This document shows, piece after piece, positions 54,585 to 63,541 of a DNA stretch of 64,000 nucleotides. Position 1 is the first letter of the stretch, and each line of letters opens with the position of its first letter. Source of the stretch: Lepidurus packardi. Its lineage: Eukaryota; Arthropoda; Branchiopoda; Notostraca; Triopsidae. The position numbers were made by a program, and so were the translations under genes. Under the pieces are notes generated by a model, which was not told the DNA's origin, did not search any database, and was given only the letters and a program-made list of their open reading frames with translations. The stretch covers positions 12,283,412 through 12,347,411 of the forward strand of contig JAKZAN010000006.1 of assembly GCA_023053545.1 (NCBI GenBank), read 5' to 3'.

Positions 54585-54935
54585 ACTGTATTGCTCTCTC
54601 AGTGCACGTAATGTGTCTGTTGTGTCTTCCTCTGTTTTCCTGGATTTGAGCAACTTGGCGGCTTCTTTGATAGGCAAAAGGGTCTCCAGGACGTCTACTG
54701 CCGGTTCTGGTCCCTGGTCCAGATGCGACAGGTTGAGCCCAACCTGCACGCCAGTGGCACAGGTCTTTCCGGAGCAGCAAAGTAGTCAGCGATGACGTGT
54801 TTGCGAAGTAAAAGAGCTGCACAATACAAGACTGAGACAATTAATACGGTTTGGGGAAGAATGCGGTTAATCTGGGATTTCTATCTTTCTACTTCTCTGA
54901 AAACTTGCGCGACTACGGGCGGATCAGACGCCGAA
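54585..54935 (-). pseudogene. Myosin V globular tail (dilute domain), pseudogene fragment 3
   Basis: The minus strand reads ISHSASDPPVVAQVFRE near 54930-54885. Then, after a gap, NTSSLTTLLLRKDLCHW appears near 54810-54755. A frame change follows, then VQVGLNLSHLDQGP and LETLLPIKEAAKLLKSRKTE, with a stop at about 54585. The LLLRKD-x-C-x-W block and the Ala/Lys/Leu helix are characteristic of the myosin V cargo-binding domain. The GATCCGCCCGTAGTC stretch also occurs in copy 1 at 9895; copy 1 has about 120 bp there that this copy lacks. It is on the opposite strand to copies 1 and 2. Confidence 0.75.
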
Positions 54936-55150
54936 TGGCTAATAGCGGGTAAATCGGCACAGTTATTCGTCTTGATGATGCCCAGAACATTTCGCACATG
55001 TATGTGGGTTCTTTACATTGAAAGGCAGTGTGACCGTAGCATTGGCAATTGCTTGGCAGAGACCGTTGCTTGTGACCGTAGCATTGGCAGAGAACGGGAA
55101 ACCTTAGTGCTCTTGTTCCAACTGGGAAAAGATTTCGTCAAATAAATATA
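54936..55150 (-). pseudogene. Patchwork segment with zinc-knuckle-like peptide and 43-bp duplication
   Basis: The minus strand holds CQCYGHTAFQC and, one frame on, CAKCSGHH, which recall the knuckles of retrotransposon gag proteins. TGCCAATGCTACGGTCACA occurs twice, 43 bp apart. The right end (FDEI-x-SQLEQEH) matches the Myb-like gene at 59.49-59.52 kb. It is therefore a composite of several sources. Confidence 0.4.
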
Positions 55151-55153
55151 TAT

Positions 55154-55646
55154 TGTCACGCTTTAAACTTGCAAACGGTTTTATTCTGCAAGGTGAGCGT
55201 AGTTCGTTGGAAATGGTGGGTTTTGAACGTTGTATTATAAAGATCTAAGTAAGTGGGCTTTAAGTCGCTTACAGGGTTCAGTGGCACAAATGCTCAACTT
55301 GAGGTCTACAACAACCGACTCTCTAACCAGCGAGTCTCTAACCACCGAGTCTCTAACCACCGAGTCGACCATCACTCTCACACGCAACCCCCTTTTATAC
55401 ACCACGAGGGCCCCCTCGTTCCTCGCTGGAATGTCAACCAGAGCAAGGCGCCAGGTTACTTGAGACGCCGGAACGGAGGTTCTCGGGTGCCCTATGCTGC
55501 AACATGCAAAGCTTGCTGACCCTACGCCAAGACTCGATGCCCCGTCAGCACATCTCACACTCGGAGATAGCTGAATAAGCACTGAATCATGCTGTAGGGA
55601 CGCTGATCATGCAGAAATTAAGCAATGACCTATTCAGGCCGTGACA
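55154..55646 (-). repeat. Ty3/Gypsy 3' LTR, 493 bp
   Basis: On the minus strand it runs from TGTCACGGCC to AAAGCGTGACA, so TGTCAC and GTGACA are the inverted ends. A TATA box (GTATAAAAGG) is at about 55391-55400 and AATAAA at about 55180. A 15-bp word, CTCGGTGGTTAGAGA, is repeated three times downstream of the TATA box. It follows a Gypsy integrase fragment directly. Confidence 0.82.
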
Positions 55647-56123
55647 TTACCCCCAGCCCGCCTTCGAACCTTTCTTCCCTTTCTTCCCTGTGGTCTCACC
55701 TTTCCGCGTCTGGCAATCCGCACAGGATGCTACATAATTTGCTACATCTCGCATCAGTTTGGGCCAATAATACCGCCTATTTATCTTATCCCAAGTCCTC
55801 TTTAATCCCAGGTGACCAGCCGTGATGTCATCATGACATGTGTAAAGGACCTCTTCCTTTAACGAGGCTGGCACGCATAATTTCAAGCGATAGTCCCCAT
55901 TCCTAAGGGTTACCCGAAACAGCTTCCCCTCCTGCAAGGAGTACTGACCTGCTTTTCGTCTCTCTAGGGCGCTGGGGTTCACGGTTTCAAGGATGGTAAT
56001 AACTTCTGCCCACCGAGCATCTGAACGTTGTTCCCTCTCGACCTGGGCTGGCGAAACCATGCCCTCACTAATCTCCATCCCACTATAATATCTCACCACT
56101 ATAATATCGACGACATATTCCAT
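55647..56123 (-). pseudogene. Ty3/Gypsy integrase zinc-binding domain fragment
   Basis: A 158-residue minus ORF: HDDITAGHLGLKRTWDKINR, then YYWPKLMRDVANYVASCADC and a following Q-T-R-K-G. The H-x3-H...C-x2-C pattern is the integrase HHCC domain. The frame stops at 55647, right at the LTR border. The DDE catalytic core normally follows and is absent, so the copy has an internal deletion between integrase and LTR. Confidence 0.82.
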
Positions 56124-57407
56124 TAATGCTTACAAGAATAATAAAAAGGGGAGCACCTTTGTAGGAGGTCCTTGCTTTGCTGCCGTCAAATTACTTGGTC
56201 AGCCAAGCTCCAAACGACGAATTTCGGGATTAACAGTGAGGGATGATAGGAGTGTGAAACTTTACGTTTAGTGGGCGAGCTGACCTTAACTTCACGTAAA
56301 GTACTGAAATTAAGTATCGTTCCTATGGTTTTCGAAATTGACCAATCACAGCGCTTTTCCACTGTTTGGATGGGTTTTTACATTGCTTGCCTACTTCTAC
56401 GCTCTAGTAATAGCATTATCACGACAAGGAGGCTCATCTAAATTCTCTCTCAAAATGCTTTGTATGATTTTACGTTTGGAGATACCGACAGTAAGTTTCT
56501 GTGCTATTACCTCTTGGGTTTCTTTGTGCAGACGGCATCTACCAGCAAGACGATCATGAGGCACATGTGACCGACAGAACGTTACCTCACAATTACCTGA
56601 CAAATGACTGATGCGACGCTTGACGCGAAAATCTTGCCTCAATTCCTGTTCCATTACAGGCACAAAGATAAAAAACAAAACTGTTTCCTGTGGCTGTAAA
56701 CTCCAAAACGCAAATGTCAGCTAACACTTCACTTTAAAAGTTTGACGCTTATGTTGTGTCAGATTCTGGAATCCGCAAGCTTGCTAATATATTGCTCTTG
56801 CTTTTGAACATCACACGACGACTTCAGGGAACGCACTGTGAAGCCTTGACTGTGAAGCCGACCCGAAGCTTGCCCAAAGAATTTCGGCGCGGATCTCGGG
56901 CCGGCCGGACGGCAAGCTATGGCGATCGGGCGATGGCGCGAAGAAAAAAAGTCATTTATTAGGGTGCTTGTACAGGCCTTAAGTAATTGGCTCTTAGGCC
57001 TAGTGTCGGGGGCTCCGTGGGCCCCGTAGAATCGAGTCGTCCCTATGCTGCCTACCCAAAGCTAAACGTTACAGGTCAAAGTAAAAAAAAAAGTAAGTTC
57101 ACAAGTAAAAAAGTATGTTCAAAGTAAGTTCAAAAAGAAAACACCCTCAGAAATGGGCAATATCGAATCAGTTATGCGAAATGTATTAAAAATGACAGAA
57201 ATTAAAATTTAAAAATTACACTGAAAACATTACAAAACATTACAAAATATTATAATCACAAAATGAACATTACACATAAAAAACATTAAAAACAATGAAA
57301 CACAAATGTATACCGCGCTAATCCAATTCAGCCGTTTCGCTATTTGCAAGGACTAAAGAAAAAATGTGCAAGAACAAAAATTAGACAATTAGAAAAAGTA
57401 AGTAAAA
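56124..57407. other. Gap without a recognised gene
   Basis: AT-rich with several ATTACAAAA-type short repeats near 57220-57290. No coding signal was recognised. Confidence 0.45.
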
Positions 57408-58755
57408 TTAGAAAATGCATTTACGCTTCTCGGCAGAATCCGCTCGATGAATCTTTTTTTGCGCATTTGCGGTACATCTTTGCAGGCATTCTTTGACGCT
57501 CTGTTTGGGGACACCTTTTTTTTGGCATACATAAGCTATTAATGCCTCTATTGCTGTTGGAGAGAGTTTGGGTTTAGGCGGCGTTTTCAAAAACGAGTTT
57601 TTGGGGGATGGTCGTCCCGTCAGGGACTTCGTCCCCAATTCATCTCCGAATAGCTTCGACGCAAGTGATTTCGTCAGATCATCCGCCGACGTTTGTTGGA
57701 GATCGGCCAAACACAATTTCAGATCTTTCTCCGAGATCTCCTTGTCTCCGAATTGTACCATCTGAAAACAAACAAAAGAAAGCGTAAAACTACACGAATA
57801 AAGAATTCATACACATTAAACGTGTAGTATTATATACGTACTGGTATATCGGGCACGGAGGGTACTGCCTCTACTTTCGCTTTTAAAGAATTGACCTCTT
57901 TTTGCATACGTTTCATCATATTTTTCATATCCCTTGGGGACAATTCCTCCTCCTCCGAATCACTACTATCTTCCTAAATGTAGTTTTTTTGTAAGTTTAA
58001 ATTGAAATTGAGAAAAATCAAACGGACAAAAACTTACCCTATCTGATCCACCTGGAGTACCTGCAGACGAATATGATGGCGATGCCGGTTGGTATGCTGC
58101 TTCTGCTTGTCCTGGTGCTGGGCCTGGTGCTGGTGGGTAAGCTGCAGGTGGGTATGTTGCTGCTGGTTGGTATGCTGCTTCTGCTTGTCCTGCTGCTGGG
58201 CCTGGTGCTGGTGGGTAAGCTGCAGGTGGGTATGTTGCTGCTGGTTGGTATGCTGCTTCTGCTTGTCCTGGTGCTGGGCCTGGTGCTGGTGGGTAAGCTG
58301 CAGGTGGGTATGTTGCTGCTGGTTGGTATGCTGCTTCTGCTTGTCCTGCTGCTGGGCCTGGTGCGGATGGGTAAGCTGGTGGGTATACTGCTGCTGATTG
58401 GTATGCTGCTTCTGCTCTTCCTGCTGCTGGGCCTGGTGCTGGTGGGTAAGCTGGTGGGTATGCTGATGGGCCTGCAGCAGGGCTTGCTGCCTTCGACGAT
58501 ATTACCTAAAGTAATAACAAATGAGTAGTTAAAAATAAAACAAAATAAGTGAAATATTTATGATAAATTTGTTCTTTCATTAGTACGAACCTGACGCTCC
58601 TGGAAAGCTGTGACTGCCAGGGGTGGCCGCAGTGTACGCTTTGGTGCCTTGTGCGCCTTGCTGGTTTTCGTCTTAGTATCGGAAGTTAGTTCGTATCCAT
58701 CAAACTTTGTTTTTTTCCTCTGCCTTTTCGAATTTTCTTGTCCATGTGAATCCAT
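57408..58755 (-). CDS. BEN-like-domain protein with Pro/Ala tandem repeats (four exons, 372 aa)
   Basis: Exons are 58755-58591, 58505-58038, 57973-57842 and 57761-57408, all phase 0 and of lengths divisible by three. All borders are GT-AG. Exon 1 is basic (SKRQRKKTKFDGYEL), probably nuclear-localising. Exon 2 holds five repeats built on AYPPAYPPAPGP and GQAEAAYQP. Exon 3 is acidic then helical (DSSDSEEEEL; MMKRMQKEVNSLKAK). Exon 4 has LFGDELGTKSLTGRPS, then LSPTAIEALIAYVCQKKGVP and VKECLQRC, the pattern of BEN-type DNA-binding domains. Such proteins usually act in chromatin or with transposons. No lesion is seen, so it is probably functional. A BEN-family match is inferred from pattern, not a search. 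Confidence 0.75.
58083..58490. repeat. 78-bp coding minisatellite, five copies
   Basis: GGTATGCTGCTTCTGC starts at 58091, 58169, 58247, 58325 and 58400, a period of 78 bp with one 75-bp unit. The period is a multiple of three, so copy changes keep the minus-strand frame of exon 2. Confidence 0.92.
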
Positions 58756-58999
58756 TGCTGACTATGGGTGGACTGTGATTGAGCCGTATCATATACATCT
58801 CCTTTTATAGTTGTTCTGTACCTGACATCATAAAGGCCGACGTACTCAGAACGTAAGCCGTATTTCAAAGCGTATTCTATAAAGGTCACAAAAAGGATGG
58901 AGAGAACCTCCAAAAATCTTCGGAAAAAATCCATCGAGGGCATAATATGTGCCGAAAACCATCTGGTTTGCCGGAAAAATCTGCTAGTGCGGCTGGGCC

Positions 59000-59490
59000 T
59001 TAAGGCCACGGTGGAGCCTACTGTAGGCGTTTTCGTTGTTCATAGATGGCATCTCGAGCGCCAGTGAATTTGCCTATAATTCAGGGGCAGTTAATATCCT
59101 TTCGTTTCGCCAGATGGCGAGGCAGGCAAACAAGCGGGAATTGAAACTATGCTTGAATCAACGCATACACAGTGGCAAACCGTAGTGTAGTACACAAGCA
59201 AGCTCGGTTTTATTGTTGAATTTATATTGTGCGTTTATGTATCTTACTGTATGTATGATTATTATTATTTAACGAATTACCAGTATAGACTATTATCTTA
59301 CGGGCAAATTGTATTTACTGTTCCAGTGTTTTTGCCACACACTTTGTGTTTCGGCAAGATAAAAAATGCAATACAATATTTCACGAATTTTTTTCTACAG
59401 TTATATTTGTGTTAGGATGAGGCTCGGGATGGGCAAGGGTAAGGTTTTCAAACTGTTCAATGGCTGGTGAAATGGTATTTTCGGATAGGA
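59000..59490 (-). repeat. 491-bp direct repeat, left copy
   Basis: It matches 62099-62589 with only a few substitutions seen (for example CAAACAAG against CAAATAAG). It starts TTAAGGCCACGGTGGAGCCT and ends TTTTCGGATAGGA. It contains the 3' end of a minus-strand coding region plus its 3' UTR with AATAAA. The left flank reads GCTGGGCC then TTAAGGCC. Confidence 0.93.
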
Positions 59491-59875
59491 AGTGCTCTTG
59501 TTCCAACTGGGAAAGGATTTCGTCAAACATTTGGATTTGTGGCAGAATTTTCCTCAGGAAATGGTTCTTTAAGCTGAGGAGGGATCGACCAGGACAAATC
59601 TAATAAAGTCACTAAAATAATGCATCAAAATCCTGGCACTAAAAAGTGAACGTTACGTTTGCTGCCACCATTTCCTCCCATAGTGTATTGCCCGTCACTC
59701 GCCCGTACGCATTGTTATCTTTTATGAATTGCACGGTTGACGTGCGTTCAGCAGTGCCGAAGTGGCCCAGTTTCCCACTTCGGTGCTTGGGATGCTTCGG
59801 TGCTTGAGTTTCCGAGAGTTCCTGTTTGAATGGGAAAGTGTTCGAATTACTGCACGGACTTTTCGAGTGACCCAA
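59391..59875 (-). CDS. Myb/SANT-like accessory protein of a PIF/Harbinger-type element
   Basis: Exon 1 (59875 to about 59645) ends AERTSTVQFIKDNNAYGRV, then TGNTLWEEMVAANVT. Exon 2, after TTTATTAG at 59600, runs SLLSLKNHFLRKILPQIQ and ends NTNITVEKNS at 59391. FI-x(n)-V-x-G-N-x-LW-x-x-M followed by W/L-x-S-L-K-N-x-F-x-x-x-I-LP is the Rap1-Myb/MSANT pattern. Such proteins bind the element ends and help transposase enter the nucleus. The start is uncertain (MGHSKSPCSN at 59875 may not be original). Confidence 0.55.
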
Positions 59876-59935
59876 TATTACATTATAAAATAATATAGTA
59901 ATAAAGTATTACATTATAAAATAAAGTATTAAAAA

Positions 59936-60293
59936 ATGAAGGCAGGAGAGGCAGAGGCCGAAGTTTCACGATTGATCGATAGGTTTCCTAAAAAAAGAAA
60001 TACGTTTAAGGTAGGACAGTGTGACCATTTATGGGGACCATTAACCCTTTCTTCCCTGTGGTCTCACCTTTCCGCGTCTGGCAATCCGCACAGGATGCTA
60101 CATAATTTGCTACATCTCGCATCAGCATACCCACCAGCTTACCCACCAGCACCAGGCCCAGATGACGGAATCACCGGTAGACGAGAAAATGCGAAGAACG
60201 CAAGTCGCAGTTCAACTCCTTTAGTTCAACTACCAGTTGACAATAAAATACCCGTCCTCGTAGTGTTTACAAACATTATTATCTGCCTTCGTA
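59936..60293 (+). other. Patchwork segment with an accidental fused ORF
   Basis: 60045-60125 is an 81-bp exact copy of 55677-55757 (antisense of Gypsy integrase). The next 42 bp, to about 60161, copy exon 2 of the BEN-like gene, inverted. The joint lies in a shared CATCAG. An ORF starting at 59936 (MKAGEAEAEVSRLIDRF) runs through all three parts, including SAYPPAYPPAPGP. Confidence 0.8.
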
Positions 60294-61550
60294 ATGGATC
60301 TCGAAGAAAACACAAGTAAATACAATATTATTTTCATTAATTTGAGCTACAATTGTTATTCTCTTTTAGATAGTCAACTAGTCCTTGCAACAGTTGCAGT
60401 AAAACAGTTTCTTGACCATGTCATTGAAGAAGAGTCAACTAGTGAATCTGAAGGAGAAGTAGATGATGACATTAATATTAATCTAGTCATTTCTTTTATT
60501 TCTCTTGGAAGTGAAACTCACCGTCGGCAATCTGGATATAAATGTGTTATTAAGTCGTATTCGGATGCGGACTTTTGGCGTCATTTTCGCGTGACGCGCT
60601 CAACATTTAAAAAAAATCTGTGATTTGCAAGGTGATTCTGGATTTCTAAATGATGTTGTCTACCACGGCGGATATCAACCAGTATCTTTGGATACAATGC
60701 TATACATTACTCTCAGTTATCTTGGAAACCAAGGGGCCATTCGCCTCATCGCAGACAAGTTCGGATATTCGGAGTCAACTATCTGGCGAGTGGTGCAAAC
60801 CGAGTGCCAATGGTTTTTGACAATCAAGCACGTTTTATTCGATGGCCAACGAGTGATAATGCACGCGCCATAGCTCGGAGGTTTCAGAAGAAGCATGGTT
60901 TTCCTGGAGCTGTGGGAGCTATTGACGGTTGCCATATTCCTATTCACCCACCGTCTGCGAATAGAAGAGCGTAAATAAACTATAAACGTTTCCACAGCAT
61001 CGTACTAATGGCAGTATGTCTCCCGAACAAATCGTTTTCATATATATTTACCGGATTCCCAGGTAGCTGCCACGACTCGTATGTCTTCCAGCGGTCTTCA
61101 CTCTTCAGACGCCTAGATTCCGATAACTGTGGACAGATTCTTAATTCACAAAACTACCACTTGATTGGGGACAGTGCGTTTCCATTGAAGAAGTGGTTGT
61201 TGGTACCGTGCAAGTTTCAAGAAAACCTTTCTGAGTACCAAAAATTGTATAATAAGAAACTGTCTGGCACCAGAATAGTAGTAGAACAAGCCTTTGGGGA
61301 TTTAAAAATGAGATTTCGAAGATGCCAGAAGGTACATGCAACGGTAGAAAATAGTGTTAAAGTTGTTGTTGCTTCTTGTGTGTTACATAATATTGGCATA
61401 GAAAATAGAGACTTCTGTATTGGCCGCACTGTAAATGATGGTGATGGTAACAGTGATGTTAATTTGCCTGAAAGAAATTTTGTACCCACTAACAGTGGAC
61501 AAGCTAAACGAGAGTCTGTGAGGCAGAAACTTGCAAGAATATTCTTGTAG
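60294..61550 (+). pseudogene. PIF/Harbinger (HARBI1-like) transposase, three lesions
   Basis: Exon 1 is 60294-60315 (MDLEENT), and exon 2 starts at 60370 after CTTTTAG. The protein shows DADFWRHFRVTRSTF, then TMLYITLSYLGNQGAIRLIA, FGYSESTIWRVV and FIRWPTSDNARAIARRF. The DDE_Tnp_4 nuclease core follows: GAIDGCHIPIHPP (D1), LIGDSAFPLKKWLL (D2) and VVEQAFGDLKMRFRR (E), then a normal stop at 61548-61550. Lesions are one extra A in the A8 run at 60609-60616, a frameshift near 60833, and TAA at about 60973 where YINYKRFHS is expected. Harbinger nucleases need a Myb-like partner. One lies in reverse at 61700-62099. Confidence 0.85.
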
Positions 61551-61699
61551 ATGATTATGGCACACATTGCTGCAGTTTCAGAACAAGGTTAACAATTTCT
61601 GAAATCAAAATTTTATTTGGGTGTATATATAAGTAATGACTGTAATTACATTTTTAATTAAGATACATTCAAATTGCATATTCTTTATAAAACGAACGT

Positions 61700-62099
61700 T
61701 TAGTCAATCAGAATCTGAAGATTCCCTCCTTTTCCTTTATTTTCCTTAATACTTTGGAGGGCGTCACGCAATACTCCTACAATAGCGTTGGTTGCTGCCA
61801 TGATTTCCTCGTGTCTCTTCTGCTTCTTTTCTTCTTTCTGCATATCTCTTTCTTCTCTTCTTTTTAGTAACTGCGATCTCTGTTCGTGCGACTGTTCCAG
61901 GATTTCCATTATTTTCTCCGTCTTTGATGCCTTGGACGGTTTGATTTTTTTAAGTGGTCGTGACGAACCAGTCTCTAACGGGTCGTCCATATGATCAAAC
62001 TCGTCTTCAAAAACTATACCTTAAGATAATAAGATTTCATTGAATAATACATGAAAACTTACCTGCGTTGCTCGTTGATGTTCCTGGCAAATTTCGTCT
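61700..62099 (-). pseudogene. Harbinger Myb-like accessory protein, C-terminal exons, cut at 62099
   Basis: The last exon is 62019-61700. It reads IVFEDEFDHMDDPLE, then SSRPLKKIKPSKASK (basic), then a coiled coil with RREERDMQKEEKKQKRHEE, and ends NLQILID. A preceding exon stretch, RRNLPGTSTSNA (62099-62063), ends in GTAAGT. The phase joins (GCA G / GT ATA). At 62099 the coding sequence is interrupted by the right copy of the 491-bp repeat. Orientation is convergent with the transposase, as in typical Harbinger elements. Confidence 0.6.
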
Positions 62100-62589
62100 T
62101 AAGGCCACGGTGGAGCCTACTGTAGGCGTTTTCGTTGTTCATAGATGGCATCTCGAGCGCCAGTGAATTTGCCTATAATTCAGGGGCAGTTAATATCCTT
62201 TCGTTTCGCCAGATGGCGAGGCAGGCAAATAAGCGGGAATTGAAACTATGCTTGAATCAACGCATACACAGTGGCAAACCGTAGTGTAGTACACAAGCAA
62301 GCTCGGTTTTATTGTTGAATTTACATTGTGCGTTTATGTATCTTACTGTATGTATGATTATTATTATTTAACGAATTACCAGTATAGACTATTATCTTAC
62401 GGGCAAATTGTATTTACTGTTCCAGTGTTTTTGCCACACACTTTGTGTTTCGGCAAGATAAAAAATGCAATACAATATTTCACGAATTTTTTTCTACAGT
62501 TATATTTGTGTTAGGATGAGGCTCGGGATGGGCAAGGGTAAGGTTTTCAAACTGTTCAATGGCTGGTGAAATGGTATTTTCGGATAGGA
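62099..62589 (-). repeat. 491-bp direct repeat, right copy
   Basis: Near-identical to 59000-59490. It joins directly to longer coding sequence on its right (ORF 63058-62480), so this is the copy in its original context. Confidence 0.93.
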
Positions 62590-63058
62590 GAGGCTGAAGG
62601 AAAGGAGACGATGTAAGGTTTGAGGGAAGGGGTGTCGCAGACGTCGAAAGATATTGTCCTACTTGTTCCACACAATGCTGCAGCGCTTGAATATGGGTTC
62701 TCCTCCTTTGACGCCGACGTTGGGACTTTGAAGTCGGTTGATCTTGGGGCTGAGCATGAAATGGGACCTGTTGGTAGTAAGCATTGCGGAAATCTTGAAC
62801 ATGATATTGTGCAGAGGAGCTCAGACGCTCTGTGTCGTTATGGGTTCTGCTGTAATGGAGCGGCCAGCGTGTAGGCCTATGTTGCTCCTGACTTTGCTGC
62901 CTACGGTACGGTCTTTGTTGCTCCAGATTCCTGTACACCGACCGGCCCCTGTGAGTTCCATGGCGGTCCCTGTCATCTATGACTTGCAGCGCAAGATCCA
63001 GAACCCGAGCTTGGCTTCTCGTGAGGTCGGCCATAGCGCGTTGCATTTCGCGATTCAT
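62480..63058 (-). CDS. Unrecognised element protein, C-terminal exon
   Basis: A 192-residue minus frame opens after CTACTCTAG at 63059. Start: MNREMQRAMADLTRSQARVL, helical. The middle is rich in Gln, Arg and His (QQRPYRRQQSQEQHRPTR). Then comes a basic stretch (SQRRRQRRRTH), and the end SPAIEQFENLTLAHPEP matches the Myb-like protein at 59391-59490. Probably a full-length cousin of that accessory protein. A small exon (VQREVHLSTTQ) may precede it at about 63158-63130. Myb motifs are not seen in this exon. Confidence 0.5.
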   Translation of the reverse strand: MNREMQRAMADLTRSQARVLDLALQVIDDRDRHGTHRGRSVYRNLEQQRPYRRQQSQEQHRPTRWPLHYSRTHNDTERLSSSAQYHVQDFRNAYYQQVPFHAQPQDQPTSKSQRRRQRRRTHIQALQHCVEQVGQYLSTSATPLPSNLTSSPFLQPLLSENTISPAIEQFENLTLAHPEPHPNTNITVEKNS

Positions 63059-63541
63059 CTAGAGTAGAATATATTTATGTCAGGTTAAGTTTATAAAACT
63101 ACCTAAATTTTTATTAAACAAGCACTTACCGTTGTGTCGTAGAAAGATGAACTTCACGTTGAACTGTATGACAAACAAACTATCCGAAAACTGCTTAGAA
63201 ATGTTGTTTTTTAATATTTTTTCCCTCCGTTTTATACAAAACGGTTCTCCCAAGAGCCGCTTTTCATTAAAGAAATTTAAACAGTTCAGCTATTGCAAAA
63301 ATGTCAATGTTCCTGAAGGATGGTACAGTACAAGGGAAAGCTTGAATTATATTGTGCAAGCAAGGGAAAGGCATTCCCCATAATCCCTTTACAGTAACTT
63401 GTCAAATTTATCCAACAAGGACAAAACAATCACTTAGATAGGTAGAGTAACTCAACAAACTAGTATTGTTTATCACACAAACGTGAGACTTCATATAAGC
63501 AGAAAGCCTGTTGCAAGTGTTATTCCAGATTAGTTGCAACA
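63059..63541. promoter_or_regulatory. Divergent spacer between two element genes
   Basis: It separates a minus-strand gene from a plus-strand start at 63542. It is AT-rich, without a clear TATA box or palindrome. A possible small minus exon lies at 63130-63158. Confidence 0.3.

Noticed and set aside
58073-58528. Plus-strand ORF of repeated MLLLVGMLLLLVLLLGLVLVGK-type hydrophobic units (151 residues)
   Set aside because: Antisense of the Pro/Ala repeat exon of the BEN-like gene, whose minus-strand exons have matching phases and splice sites.
59227-59415. 62-residue ORF repeated at 62326-62514
   Set aside because: Part of the 491-bp duplicated 3' UTR on the opposite strand to the real coding end.
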